Source of the DNA: an uncultured Eubacteriales bacterium
GTDB taxonomy: Bacteria; Bacillota; Clostridia; Oscillospirales; Oscillospiraceae
DNA length: 45,825 bases
NCBI GenBank assembly: GCA_900317855.1
Contig: ONIG01000016.1
Coordinates: forward strand, 1 to 45,825
Reading direction: 5' to 3'
Part shown: one piece after another, positions 8,516 through 16,014 of the stretch
Position numbering within the stretch: the stretch's first letter is position 1
Layout of the letters: each line of letters opens with the position of its first letter
Notes under the pieces: generated by a model
Database searches by the model: none
What the model was told of the DNA's origin: nothing
Seen by the model: the letters and a program-made list of their open reading frames with translations, nothing else
Translations under genes and position numbers: made by a program

Positions 8516-9451
8516 ATGTCGATTGTAACTTCTCAGGAAATGTTTGCAAAAGCGTATGCGGGCGGCTATGCCATCGGCGCCTTCAACGTGAACAATATGG
8601 AGATCATTCAGGGCATCACGGAGGCTGCCAAGGAGTGCAATGCGCCGGTGATCCTGCAGGTATCTTCCGGTGCGCGCAAGTATGCCAACCGTACGTACCT
8701 GGTCAAGCTGGTGGAAGCCGCCGTGATCGAGACTGGTCTGCCGATCTGTCTCCATCTGGACCATGGAGACTCGTTCGAGCTGTGCAAGGCCTGCGTCGAT
8801 GACGGCTTTTCTTCTGTCATGATCGACGCCTCCTCCAAGCCGTTTGAGGAAAATGTCGCGCTGACGCGCCAGGTGGTGGAATACGCGCACGCGCATGGCG
8901 CCGTCGTGGAGGCGGAGCTTGGCACGCTGGCCGGCATCGAGGACGATGTCAAGGTCAAGGCCGAGGATTCATCCTATACGCGCCCGGAGGACGTGCAGGA
9001 ATTCGTCGAGCGCACCGGCTGCGATTCGCTCGCGATCGCCATTGGCACGAGCCACGGCGCCTATAAGTTCAAGCCCGGCACGAAGCCGCAGCTCCGTTTC
9101 GATATTCTTGAGGAAGTCTCCGAGCGTCTGCCCGGCTTCCCGATTGTGCTGCACGGCTCGTCGTCCGTACCGCAGGAATACGTACAGATGATCAACGCGT
9201 TCGGCGGCGATATGCCCGGCGCGATCGGCGTGCCAGAGGATCAGCTGCGTCAGGCGGCACGTCTGGCCGTGTGCAAGATCAATATTGATTCTGACCTGCG
9301 TCTGGCCATGACCGGCACGATCCGCAAGTATCTGGCGGAGCACCCGGCAGAGTTTGACCCGAGAAAGTATCTCGGGCCTGCGCGCGAAAACATCAAGCAG
9401 CTCGTCAAGCACAAGATCGTCGATGTGCTCGGCTGCGACGGAAAAGCCTGA
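8516..9451 (+). CDS. fba: Class II fructose-bisphosphate aldolase
   Basis: A metal-dependent aldolase that reversibly splits fructose 1,6-bisphosphate into DHAP and glyceraldehyde 3-phosphate. With the ATG at 8516 it is 311 residues. Asp82 and His83 lie in HLDHGD (catalytic Asp and zinc ligand), His180 in GTSHGAYKF and His213 in VLHGSSSVP are the other zinc ligands, and VCKINIDSDLR is the phosphate-binding block. A TTG two codons upstream (8510) is also possible, with GTGAG nearby; neither SD is strong. It is divergent from pfp, and the next gene (pseudo-ATPase) starts 44 bp downstream, so the two are probably co-transcribed. Confidence 0.93.
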   Translation: MSIVTSQEMFAKAYAGGYAIGAFNVNNMEIIQGITEAAKECNAPVILQVSSGARKYANRTYLVKLVEAAVIETGLPICLHLDHGDSFELCKACVDDGFSSVMIDASSKPFEENVALTRQVVEYAHAHGAVVEAELGTLAGIEDDVKVKAEDSSYTRPEDVQEFVERTGCDSLAIAIGTSHGAYKFKPGTKPQLRFDILEEVSERLPGFPIVLHGSSSVPQEYVQMINAFGGDMPGAIGVPEDQLRQAARLAVCKINIDSDLRLAMTGTIRKYLAEHPAEFDPRKYLGPARENIKQLVKHKIVDVLGCDGKA

Positions 9452-9495
9452 GCTGCCGTCTGACATACTGCTCAGTCTGAACAGGGGGAACACCC

Positions 9496-11166
9496 ATGAA
9501 TTTTCAGGAACTTCTGACGCGGCTGTCTGCAAGCTGTTTTGCTGCCGACCGGCCGGATTATGATTGGAAAACGCTGCGCCTGTTTCCGGAAACGGGACTG
9601 GATCTGGTGCTGATCGTGCGTCTTGCGGCGGCGCTGATCCTGTGCATCGTCGGCGCGCTCGTACACAGCACCGTGCTGCGGTACGTACTTTTGGTCCTGT
9701 CCGTGCTTGCTGCCGGATATGACTACCTTGCGGCTGCAATTGCCTGCATTCTCAACCGGCAGGTGTTCCGGCCCGCAGTGATCGTGATCGTGTGCGTGAT
9801 CGGTACCATGGCGGTCGGACAGCCGGTGGACGCCGCTGTTTTTCTGCTCGTGTACCGGGTCGTTTCGATCCTGATCGCGGTCGTCACGGTCCACGCGAAG
9901 AAAACGCTGGAGGCCGCCGTCGGCGGTGAGATCCATTCTCCGGCCGAAATCGCCGCACCCAAGTGGATCGGCTATCTTGCGCCGGCAGGTCTGTGCATTG
10001 CGATGCTGGTTGCCGTGCTGGAGATTGTGCTCAAGATTGCGACGGTTTCCCGGGCAATTCATGCCGCCATGATTGTGCTCTTCCTTTCTACGCCGTGTGC
10101 GCTGCTTATTTCCGTGCCGCTGGTGTGGTACAGCGCCGTCAACGGTGCTTACCGCTGCGATGTGCTGTTTCGCAGCTGCCGCAGCATGCGCGCGCTCAAT
10201 GCCGTGCGTGCAGTTGCGGTCGACGAAGGGGAGGGGGACAGTCAGCTCCCAAAGGTGGTCAGTGTGAAATCCAGTCAGCTGACGCCGGAAGCGCTGCTGC
10301 AGCTGGCGGCCAATGCGGAGTCCTGCTCGAACAGCCGCACGGCGCGCGCGATCTGCGCTGCATACAGCGGCCCCATTCACACGGAGTATCTCTCCCGCGC
10401 GGTCGATATTCCCGAGAGCGGTGTGGAGGTTTATATTGAATCGACCCGCGTTTGCGTCGGCACGCGCGAGCTGATGATCCTCAAGGGCGTGGACATTCCG
10501 GACGCAGACCTGACGGACGGCTATGTGGTCTATGTGTCCGTCGGTGAGCAGTATGCAGGCAAGATCCTGCTGCAGGAAGTTGTGCAGTCGGACACAAAGC
10601 CCGCGCTCAAAGAGCTGCGTGCGCTGGGTGTGCATACGATCACGCTTTTCAGCAACGCCAACAATGACTCGGTTTCTGAAAACGCAAAAGCGCTCAAGGC
10701 GGACCATCTCTACTGCAAGTGCAGCGGAGCAGAAAAGGAGCAGATCCTGTCGCAGCAGGTGGAGAACCTGAGCGGCGAAGAACTGCTGCTGTATTATGAC
10801 CGCCGCTGCACGGCACATCCGGAGCACTCATCTGCGGATCTGGACGCCTGTGTGATCCCGGAAGAGAGCGACGAGCGGTTTGACGCCGATATCCTGCTCA
10901 CGAGCCAGGATCCATATCTGCTGCCGGAGGCGATCGAAACGGCCGGCTGGGTCGAGGGCATCTGCCGCGAACATCTGGCGATCGGCGTTGTTGCGAAGGT
11001 CCTGCTGCTGGTGATGGCGGAACTCGGCTACTGCACGCTGTGGTTCGCCGCCGTTCTGGACGGCGCCGCCGCGCTCGGCGCACTGCTGATGGCAATTCGT
11101 GCGTTCGGCTTCGACAAGCCGCATCATCGCGTCCGCGATTACCTGCCGAAGGTCAAATCCAAATAA
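9496..11166 (+). CDS. Catalytically degenerate P1B-type (heavy-metal) ATPase-like membrane protein
   Basis: An intact 556-residue ORF with a good SD (GGGGG) that has the skeleton of a heavy-metal P-type ATPase but not its catalytic parts. Helices are predicted near 37-56, 60-86, 93-110, 113-132, 157-182, 190-212, 496-512 and 515-535. The metal-binding helix motif TPCALLISVP (199-208) is kept. The actuator domain is absent: only about 24 residues separate helices 4 and 5, with no TGE. At the phosphorylation site the family DKTGT is replaced by DEGEG (243-247). The HP motif is gone (SNSRTARAI), TGDN became SNAN near 386-389, and GDGxND is missing. The nucleotide-domain remnant (VEVYIESTRVCVGTRELM) is still recognisable. 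Transport by phosphorylation looks impossible; it may sense metal, regulate a partner or act as a scaffold (inference). Confidence 0.8.
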   Translation: MNFQELLTRLSASCFAADRPDYDWKTLRLFPETGLDLVLIVRLAAALILCIVGALVHSTVLRYVLLVLSVLAAGYDYLAAAIACILNRQVFRPAVIVIVCVIGTMAVGQPVDAAVFLLVYRVVSILIAVVTVHAKKTLEAAVGGEIHSPAEIAAPKWIGYLAPAGLCIAMLVAVLEIVLKIATVSRAIHAAMIVLFLSTPCALLISVPLVWYSAVNGAYRCDVLFRSCRSMRALNAVRAVAVDEGEGDSQLPKVVSVKSSQLTPEALLQLAANAESCSNSRTARAICAAYSGPIHTEYLSRAVDIPESGVEVYIESTRVCVGTRELMILKGVDIPDADLTDGYVVYVSVGEQYAGKILLQEVVQSDTKPALKELRALGVHTITLFSNANNDSVSENAKALKADHLYCKCSGAEKEQILSQQVENLSGEELLLYYDRRCTAHPEHSSADLDACVIPEESDERFDADILLTSQDPYLLPEAIETAGWVEGICREHLAIGVVAKVLLLVMAELGYCTLWFAAVLDGAAALGALLMAIRAFGFDKPHHRVRDYLPKVKSK

Positions 11167-11176
11167 GAAAGCAAAC

Positions 11177-11214
11177 TCTCCGATCCCTGTTTTCAGGAAT
11201 CGGAGAATTTTTTT
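11177..11214 (+). terminator. Terminator of the fba/pseudo-ATPase unit
   Basis: Stem TCTCCGAT/ATCGGAGA extended by CCTG/CAGG around TTTT, followed by seven T. The stop codon of the convergent recombinase gene (11193-11195) lies inside this hairpin. Confidence 0.88.
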
Positions 11215-12215
11215 GCCGTATTCGCGTCAGGGGAGAATTCTCCCAGCGGGTTTGCCGCCGCCGCCGTGCGCAATTGATCGTTGTCCACGTGTGTGTAGAT
11301 CTGCGTGGTGTTCAGGTGCTCGTGGCCGAGCATCTCCTGCAGCGTGCGCACATCCACACCGTTTTGCAGCATGAGGGTGGCCGCTGTGTGCCGCAGCTTA
11401 TGCGTGGAGTACTGGCTGGCATCCAGTCCTGCACGGGTCAAGTTTTTCTTGACCATGACCTGTACGGAATCACAGCTGATGCGCGTGCGCCGGTTGGAGA
11501 GAAACATAGCTGTCGTGCGCGGCGGTGCGATCTCGCTGCGTACGGCCAGATAGCGGTCGAGCGCTTCGCGGCAGGCGTCGTTGAGGTAGACAACACGCTC
11601 TTTGTTGCCCTTGCCGAGGATGCGCAGGCTGTCGCCGTGATCATCCTGCAGGTTCAAACCGATCAGCTCCGAGATGCGCAGACCGCAGTTGAGAAAAATA
11701 CACAGGATGCAATAATCGCGTTCCTTATTTTTCCCATCCACCACGGACAGCAGCCGCTTGCTCTCTTCCAGTGTGAGATAGTGGGGGAGCGTCTTGGGGA
11801 TCTTCGGGGAGTCGAGATCCTGCACCGGGTTTTCCTCCAACAGCTTCGCTTTTACGGTCAGATATTTGAAAAAGCTGCGGATCGCCGCGATCTTGCGCGC
11901 ACGGGAGTTTGCACTCAGACCATATTCCAGCTCGTGCGCATTCGGCTGCTTGACGCGGTCGCGCGACAGATAGGCCAGAAAGCTGTAGACCTCCGTAAGC
12001 GTCACTGTGCGCAGAAAGGAAATACCGACATCCGCGATGGAGATCTCGTCCAATTCCGCCGTGCGCGGTGCGAGTCCGCGGTCGAGCTTCAGAAATCGCA
12101 GGAACATCCGCAGATCAAGGTAATACTGATCGACCGTCGCCTTGGAGTGTCCGCAGATCGTTTCATGATAAATTAAAAAGTCGCGCAGCACCTGCGGCGC
12201 ATCCGAATAATCCAT
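11193..12215 (-). CDS. Tyrosine recombinase of the XerC/XerD type
   Basis: A site-specific recombinase of 340 residues. An N-terminal SAM-like DNA-binding domain covers about 10-145, followed by a catalytic domain with all hallmark residues: Arg in GLRISELIGL, Lys in GKGNKERVVYL, HKLRHTAA (His-x-x-Arg), the GHEHLNTTQIYTH block (His, then the Tyr nucleophile). The ATG at 12215 has GAGGTG six bases upstream; an ATG ten codons earlier has no SD. Its neighbours are housekeeping genes and no attachment sites or phage genes are visible. A chromosomal Xer role with the second Xer gene at 22.8-23.6 kb is therefore more likely than phage integration. XerC versus XerD cannot be decided here. Confidence 0.87.
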   Translation of the reverse strand: MDYSDAPQVLRDFLIYHETICGHSKATVDQYYLDLRMFLRFLKLDRGLAPRTAELDEISIADVGISFLRTVTLTEVYSFLAYLSRDRVKQPNAHELEYGLSANSRARKIAAIRSFFKYLTVKAKLLEENPVQDLDSPKIPKTLPHYLTLEESKRLLSVVDGKNKERDYCILCIFLNCGLRISELIGLNLQDDHGDSLRILGKGNKERVVYLNDACREALDRYLAVRSEIAPPRTTAMFLSNRRTRISCDSVQVMVKKNLTRAGLDASQYSTHKLRHTAATLMLQNGVDVRTLQEMLGHEHLNTTQIYTHVDNDQLRTAAAANPLGEFSPDANTAKKFSDS

Positions 12216-12240
12216 TTCCAACACCTCAATTTCTGATATG

Positions 12241-12269
12241 AGCATACCAGAAGTACGGGGCAGTGTCTA
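12241..12269 (-). promoter_or_regulatory. Promoter of the Xer-type recombinase gene
   Basis: Minus-strand TAGACA (12269-12264), 17 bp, TATGCT (12246-12241), giving a short leader before the ATG at 12215. Confidence 0.45.
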
Positions 12270-12287
12270 TTGACGAAATCCACAAAT

Positions 12288-12317
12288 AATTCGGCAAAAT
12301 AAAAATTTTGCCGAATT
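12288..12317. repeat. Perfect AT-rich inverted repeat
   Basis: AATTCGGCAAAAT and its exact complement flank AAAA (13-bp arms). It sits between the recombinase promoter and the radA terminator. It could be a weak terminator or an operator upstream of the recombinase promoter. Confidence 0.6.
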
Positions 12318-12328
12318 TAGAGGAGGGG

Positions 12329-12369
12329 AAAACCGCCGAAAAGCCGAAAATAGGCCTTCCGGCGGTTTT
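12329..12369 (-). terminator. Terminator of cwlD-radA
   Basis: AAAACCGCCG/CGGCGGTTTT with a nested GCC/GGC pair, ending in TTTT on the minus strand, about 55 bp past the radA stop. Confidence 0.75.
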
Positions 12370-12424
12370 CTTCGTCGTTTTCTCAATTCTTGCTCATGGC
12401 TTTTCGCGGCAGGAATCGAAAAAC

Positions 12425-13792
12425 TTACGTACCGAACACGGCCTTGAGCGCTTCACGAATATTCTTGACCGGGATCGTCTGCAGACCGTTTTGCTTCTGC
12501 ACATCATCGCGCACATGCGCCGGAATGATGCAGCGCTGAAATCCCAGCCGCGCGATTTCAGACAGGCGCTGATTCAAATGACTCACGGAGCGTATCTCGC
12601 CGGACAGGCCAACCTCGCCGACGGCGGCCAGATCGCTGCCGACCGGCAGATCCTTATAGCTCGACGCGATCGCCAGAATGACCGCCAGATCTGAAGCCGG
12701 CTCGTCCAGCCGCAGACCGCCGACCACATTGATGTAAGCATCGCAGCTCGACAGCGAAAAACCGGCGCGCTTTTCCAGCACGGCCAGCAGCAGCATGGCA
12801 CGGTTATAGTCAATGCCGTTGGCGTTTCGGCGCGCGCCGCTGTAGCCCGACGGCGTGACCAGCGCCTGCACCTCGGCCAGCACCGTGCGCGAGCCCTCCA
12901 TGACGCCGACAACGCAGGTACCGGGGGTGTTGGTCGGACGTCCGGATAGTAACATTTCCGACGGATTTGTCACCTCGCGAAGCCCGGAATCTTCCATTTC
13001 AAAGACGCCGATCTCGTTTGTTGACCCGAATCTGTTTTTTGCCGCGCGCAAAATACGGTAGGACATGCTCTGGTCGCCCTCAAAATACAGAACGCAGTCG
13101 ACCATATGCTCGAGCACTTTCGGGCCGGCAATGCTGCCCTCTTTGTTGATGTGACCGACAACAAACGCCGTATAGCCGCTGTCTTTGGCTGAGCGCATGA
13201 TGCGCATCGTGCACTCGCGCACCTGGCTGATGCTGCCGGGTGTCGACGCCGTTTCAGCGTCGTACATGGTTTGAATGGAGTCAACGATCAGAACAGTCGG
13301 CTGCAGGTCATCGATCGTAGACAGAACGGTGTTCAGATCCGTTTCGGCCAGCACATAAATGCTGCCATGATCAACGCCGAGGCGCTGCGCGCGCATTTTC
13401 AGCTGGCGCTGACTCTCTTCGCCGGAGACGTAAAGGATCGTTTCCTGCTCGCTGATGCGGCCGCAGAGCTGCAGCAGCAGCGTGGATTTGCCGATACCGG
13501 GCGCACCGCCGACCAGAACCAACGAGCCGCGTACGGCGCCGCCGCCGAGCACGCGGTCAAATTCGCCGATCCCGGTAGAAAATCGCAGTTCTTCCTCGGC
13601 GTCCAGTTCCGAGATCAGCTTTGGCTGCGCGATGCGTTTTGCACGCGTGCCAAGCGCCGTTTTGGGCTCCTTCGGTGCCTCAACCAGTGTGTTCCACGCG
13701 CCGCACGCCGGGCACTGCCCCATCCATTTTGCCGTTTCATTGCCACATTCCGAGCAATAAAAAACGGTTTTCGCACTCGTTTTTGCTTTCAT
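12425..13792 (-). CDS. radA: DNA repair protein RadA (Sms)
   Basis: A RecA-like ATPase that promotes branch migration and processing of recombination intermediates. With the ATG at 13792 it has 455 residues, the usual length. A four-Cys zinc finger comes first (C13, C16, C27, C30: CSECG...CPACG). Walker A GGAPGIGKSTLLLQ, the RadA-specific KNRFGS motif and a C-terminal Lon-protease-like domain (GYSGARRNANGIDYNRA, VVGGLRLDEPASDLA) follow. Its start overlaps the cwlD stop by four bases (ATGA), so the two are translationally coupled. Confidence 0.95.
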   Translation of the reverse strand: MKAKTSAKTVFYCSECGNETAKWMGQCPACGAWNTLVEAPKEPKTALGTRAKRIAQPKLISELDAEEELRFSTGIGEFDRVLGGGAVRGSLVLVGGAPGIGKSTLLLQLCGRISEQETILYVSGEESQRQLKMRAQRLGVDHGSIYVLAETDLNTVLSTIDDLQPTVLIVDSIQTMYDAETASTPGSISQVRECTMRIMRSAKDSGYTAFVVGHINKEGSIAGPKVLEHMVDCVLYFEGDQSMSYRILRAAKNRFGSTNEIGVFEMEDSGLREVTNPSEMLLSGRPTNTPGTCVVGVMEGSRTVLAEVQALVTPSGYSGARRNANGIDYNRAMLLLAVLEKRAGFSLSSCDAYINVVGGLRLDEPASDLAVILAIASSYKDLPVGSDLAAVGEVGLSGEIRSVSHLNQRLSEIARLGFQRCIIPAHVRDDVQKQNGLQTIPVKNIREALKAVFGT

Positions 13793-14523
13793 GTAACCAT
13801 TCCTGTTTGCGGCAGTGACTGCCGGTATTGTAAGTAGGACGCGATGATCACAGCTGCCAGTTTTGTCTGGTAGCCGCCGTCCTTGAGCTTTGCACACTCG
13901 GATTCGTTGGATAAAAAGCCGCACTCGACCAGCACTGCGGGGCATTTCACCTCGCGCATCAGATAGATCTTATCTGAAATTGGCGCTGCGACGCGCCGGT
14001 TTTGCGGGTCAAGGTATGCGACGAGATTGTCATGCATCTGCGTGCCGAGCGCGTCGCTGCCGTCGCTTGCTGCATACAGCACCTGCGCACCTGACGGTTT
14101 CCGATCCGGGTAGCAGTTCTGGTGGATGCTGATGAGCACGGCGTTGTCCGTTTTGCGAATGAGGTCTGCGCGCTGGTGCTGGTCAGCTTTTTTCCGCTCG
14201 GCAATCGTGGTGGCATTGTCCGGGTACGCAATATCCGGGCTGTCTCGTGTCATAACGACTTCAACGCCGGTCAGTTCCGCGATGGCGCGGGCGCGCAACG
14301 CGATCTGCAGGTTCACATCTGCCTCGACGGTCCCGTTTGGCGCCACTGCCCCGCCGTCCTCCCCGCCGTGACCGGCGTCAAGGATCAGGACTTGCTTTGG
14401 ATCTGTCCAGTTTGCGGCAGCTTCCGCGCGCCGGAGCTGCCAATCGGCAGCAAACCAACCGCCGAACACCACGATCAATGCCAGCAGCACGACCAGGATC
14501 CGCTGATAAAGTAACTTTGTCAC
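13789..14523 (-). CDS. cwlD: N-acetylmuramoyl-L-alanine amidase CwlD-like (spore cortex)
   Basis: An Amidase_3 zinc hydrolase that removes peptide side chains from muramic acid. CwlD does this in the forespore as the first step of muramic delta-lactam synthesis in spore cortex. It has an N-terminal membrane anchor (about 8-26), then zinc ligands His52 (LDAGHGGEDGG), a Glu in GTVEADVN and a His in SIHQNCYP, and the catalytic Glu in LVECGFLSN. The start is a GTG at 14523 behind AGGAGGGG, giving 244 residues, close to the usual CwlD size. Candidate sigma-A and sigma-E promoters lie upstream. The CwlD assignment rests on size, single-domain layout and the sporulation gene context. Confidence 0.82.
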   Translation of the reverse strand: MTKLLYQRILVVLLALIVVFGGWFAADWQLRRAEAAANWTDPKQVLILDAGHGGEDGGAVAPNGTVEADVNLQIALRARAIAELTGVEVVMTRDSPDIAYPDNATTIAERKKADQHQRADLIRKTDNAVLISIHQNCYPDRKPSGAQVLYAASDGSDALGTQMHDNLVAYLDPQNRRVAAPISDKIYLMREVKCPAVLVECGFLSNESECAKLKDGGYQTKLAAVIIASYLQYRQSLPQTGMVT

Positions 14524-14542
14524 GGCACTCCCCCCTCCTGCT

Positions 14543-14572
14543 ATGGTATGCGGCGGGAACGGACGCTTATGA
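14543..14572 (-). promoter_or_regulatory. Possible sigma-E promoter of cwlD
   Basis: Minus-strand TCATAAG, 15 bp, CATACCAT. The -10 is close to the sigma-E consensus CATACANT; the -35 keeps only the central ATA. Confidence 0.4.
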
Positions 14573-14581
14573 CATGCTCTC

Positions 14582-14610
14582 AGGATACCATTTTGTACCC
14601 GACACGTCAA
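14582..14610 (-). promoter_or_regulatory. Possible sigma-A promoter of cwlD-radA
   Basis: Minus-strand TTGACG (14610-14605), 17 bp, TATCCT (14587-14582). A vegetative promoter would make sense for radA. Confidence 0.45.
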
Positions 14611-14621
14611 CCAAGGCGCAG

Positions 14622-14653
14622 AAAAAGAGGCACGTGGTCGACCCACGCGCCTC
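14622..14653 (-). terminator. Terminator of the aminotransferase gene
   Basis: GAGGCGCGTGG/CCACGTGCCTC stem (one mismatch) followed by TTTTTC on the minus strand, 13 bp past the stop. Confidence 0.85.
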
Positions 14654-14665
14654 ACAAATATTGGT

Positions 14666-15862
14666 TTACTGAAGCTGCTTCAGGAACGCCTCCAGACGAT
14701 CCATGCCAGTCTCGATGTTTTCCGTCGAGATCGCATAGCTCAGGCGCACAAAATTCGGCACGCCAAAGCCGCTGCCCGGCACGACCGCAACCAGGCTCTT
14801 TTCCAGCAGCAGCTTTGCAAAGTCATCACCGCTGCCGATGACCTGACCGTCGATCTGCTTGCCGATGATCTGCTCCAGATTCATCATGACGTAGAACGCG
14901 CCGCTCGGCTTCAGGCAGCTGACACCGGGCATGGCATTGATGCGGCGCACGATCAGGTCGCGGCGCTGCTCAAACACCTGACGCATCTGCTCCGCTTCGT
15001 CCTGCGGGCCGGAGAGTGCCTCGATGGCCGCACACTGGCACATGGTGCCCGGTGCGCCGGTCGAATGGCTGAGGTAATTGGTCATTGCCTTGGCCACCGG
15101 TGCCGGGGACAGCGCATATCCAATGCGCCAGCCGGTCATGGCATAGGTCTTGGAAACACCGTTGATGAGGATCGTGTGTGCCTTGATCTCGTCACTGAGC
15201 GCGGCGACGCTGGTAAACTGCACGCCGTCATAGACGAGCTTATCATAGATCTCATCCGAGATGATATACAGGTCATGCTTCACGCAGACATCTGCGACGG
15301 CTTTGAGCGCCTCTTTCGGATAGACAGCGCCGGTCGGGTTGGAGGGGTTATTGAGGATGATGGCCTTGGTCTTATCCGTGATGGCCTGCTCGAGCTGCTC
15401 CGGCGTGAGCTGGAAGCCCTGCTCCTCGCTGACATTGACAACCACGGGCACTCCGCCGAACAGACGCACCATCTCATAATAGCTGACCCAGTACGGGGCC
15501 GGAACGATCACTTCGTCGCCCGGGTCGACCAGCGCGGCCAGCGCAATGTAGACCGTGTGCTTGGCACCACTGGCGACGACCGCCTGCGCAGCCTCGTATT
15601 CCAGACCGTAGTCCGCCTTGGCGCGGTCGCAGATCGCCTGGCGCAGCTCGATCATACCGGCCGCCGGGGTATAGCGTGTCTTTCCGTCGCAGATTGCACG
15701 CACGCCGGCATAACTGATGCGGTCGGGCGTGGCAAAATCGGGCTCACCGGCGCCGAAGCCGATGACATCTTTGCCTTCTGCTTTCATCTTCTTGGCCAGA
15801 GCGCTGACGGCCAGCGTTGCGGACGGGCTCACGCCGGCAGCGATTTTGGAAAGAGCCTTCAT
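14666..15862 (-). CDS. PLP-dependent aminotransferase, aspartate aminotransferase subgroup I-gamma-like
   Basis: A class I/II aminotransferase of 398 residues that transfers an amino group between an amino acid (probably aspartate) and 2-oxoglutarate. Motifs include FGAGEPDFATP near 40, the PYWVSYYEMVRL block, NNPSNPTGAVY, SDEIYDKLVYDG, the PLP Lys in NGVSKTYAMTGWRIGY and an Arg in FVRLSYA for the substrate carboxylate. The start at 15862 is chosen over the ATG two codons earlier because GAGGG lies six bases before it. It is monocistronic with its own promoter and terminator. Substrate range is not certain. Confidence 0.9.
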   Translation of the reverse strand: MKALSKIAAGVSPSATLAVSALAKKMKAEGKDVIGFGAGEPDFATPDRISYAGVRAICDGKTRYTPAAGMIELRQAICDRAKADYGLEYEAAQAVVASGAKHTVYIALAALVDPGDEVIVPAPYWVSYYEMVRLFGGVPVVVNVSEEQGFQLTPEQLEQAITDKTKAIILNNPSNPTGAVYPKEALKAVADVCVKHDLYIISDEIYDKLVYDGVQFTSVAALSDEIKAHTILINGVSKTYAMTGWRIGYALSPAPVAKAMTNYLSHSTGAPGTMCQCAAIEALSGPQDEAEQMRQVFEQRRDLIVRRINAMPGVSCLKPSGAFYVMMNLEQIIGKQIDGQVIGSGDDFAKLLLEKSLVAVVPGSGFGVPNFVRLSYAISTENIETGMDRLEAFLKQLQ

Positions 15863-15897
15863 AAACATCCCTCGTTTTCTTTAGAATTCTTGCCCAT

Positions 15898-15926
15898 AGT
15901 TTACCACAGCATTGTGAAGAAAACAA
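15898..15926 (-). promoter_or_regulatory. Possible promoter of the aminotransferase gene
   Basis: Minus-strand TTGTTT (15926-15921), 17 bp, TAAACT (15903-15898), about 36 bp before the start codon. Confidence 0.4.
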
Positions 15927-15981
15927 CGCAAACCTTACACAAAACACCAGCCGGAATCCGCGTCATTTTTGCCGGATTGAG

Positions 15982-16012
15982 AAAAAACGCCCCGGCAGTG
16001 CCGGAGCGTTTT
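15982..16012 (-). terminator. Terminator of spoIVA
   Basis: AAACGCTCCGGCA/TGCCGGGGCGTTT stem with one mismatch, followed by a T-run on the minus strand directly after the spoIVA stop. Confidence 0.85.
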
Positions 16013-16014
16013 CC

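Noticed and set aside
11193..12215. Phage or island integrase
   Set aside because: No tRNA, direct repeats or phage genes nearby; neighbours are housekeeping genes and the architecture fits XerC/D.
12288..12317. Transposon terminal repeats
   Set aside because: The inverted repeats are 4 bp apart with nothing between them; this is a hairpin, not an element end.
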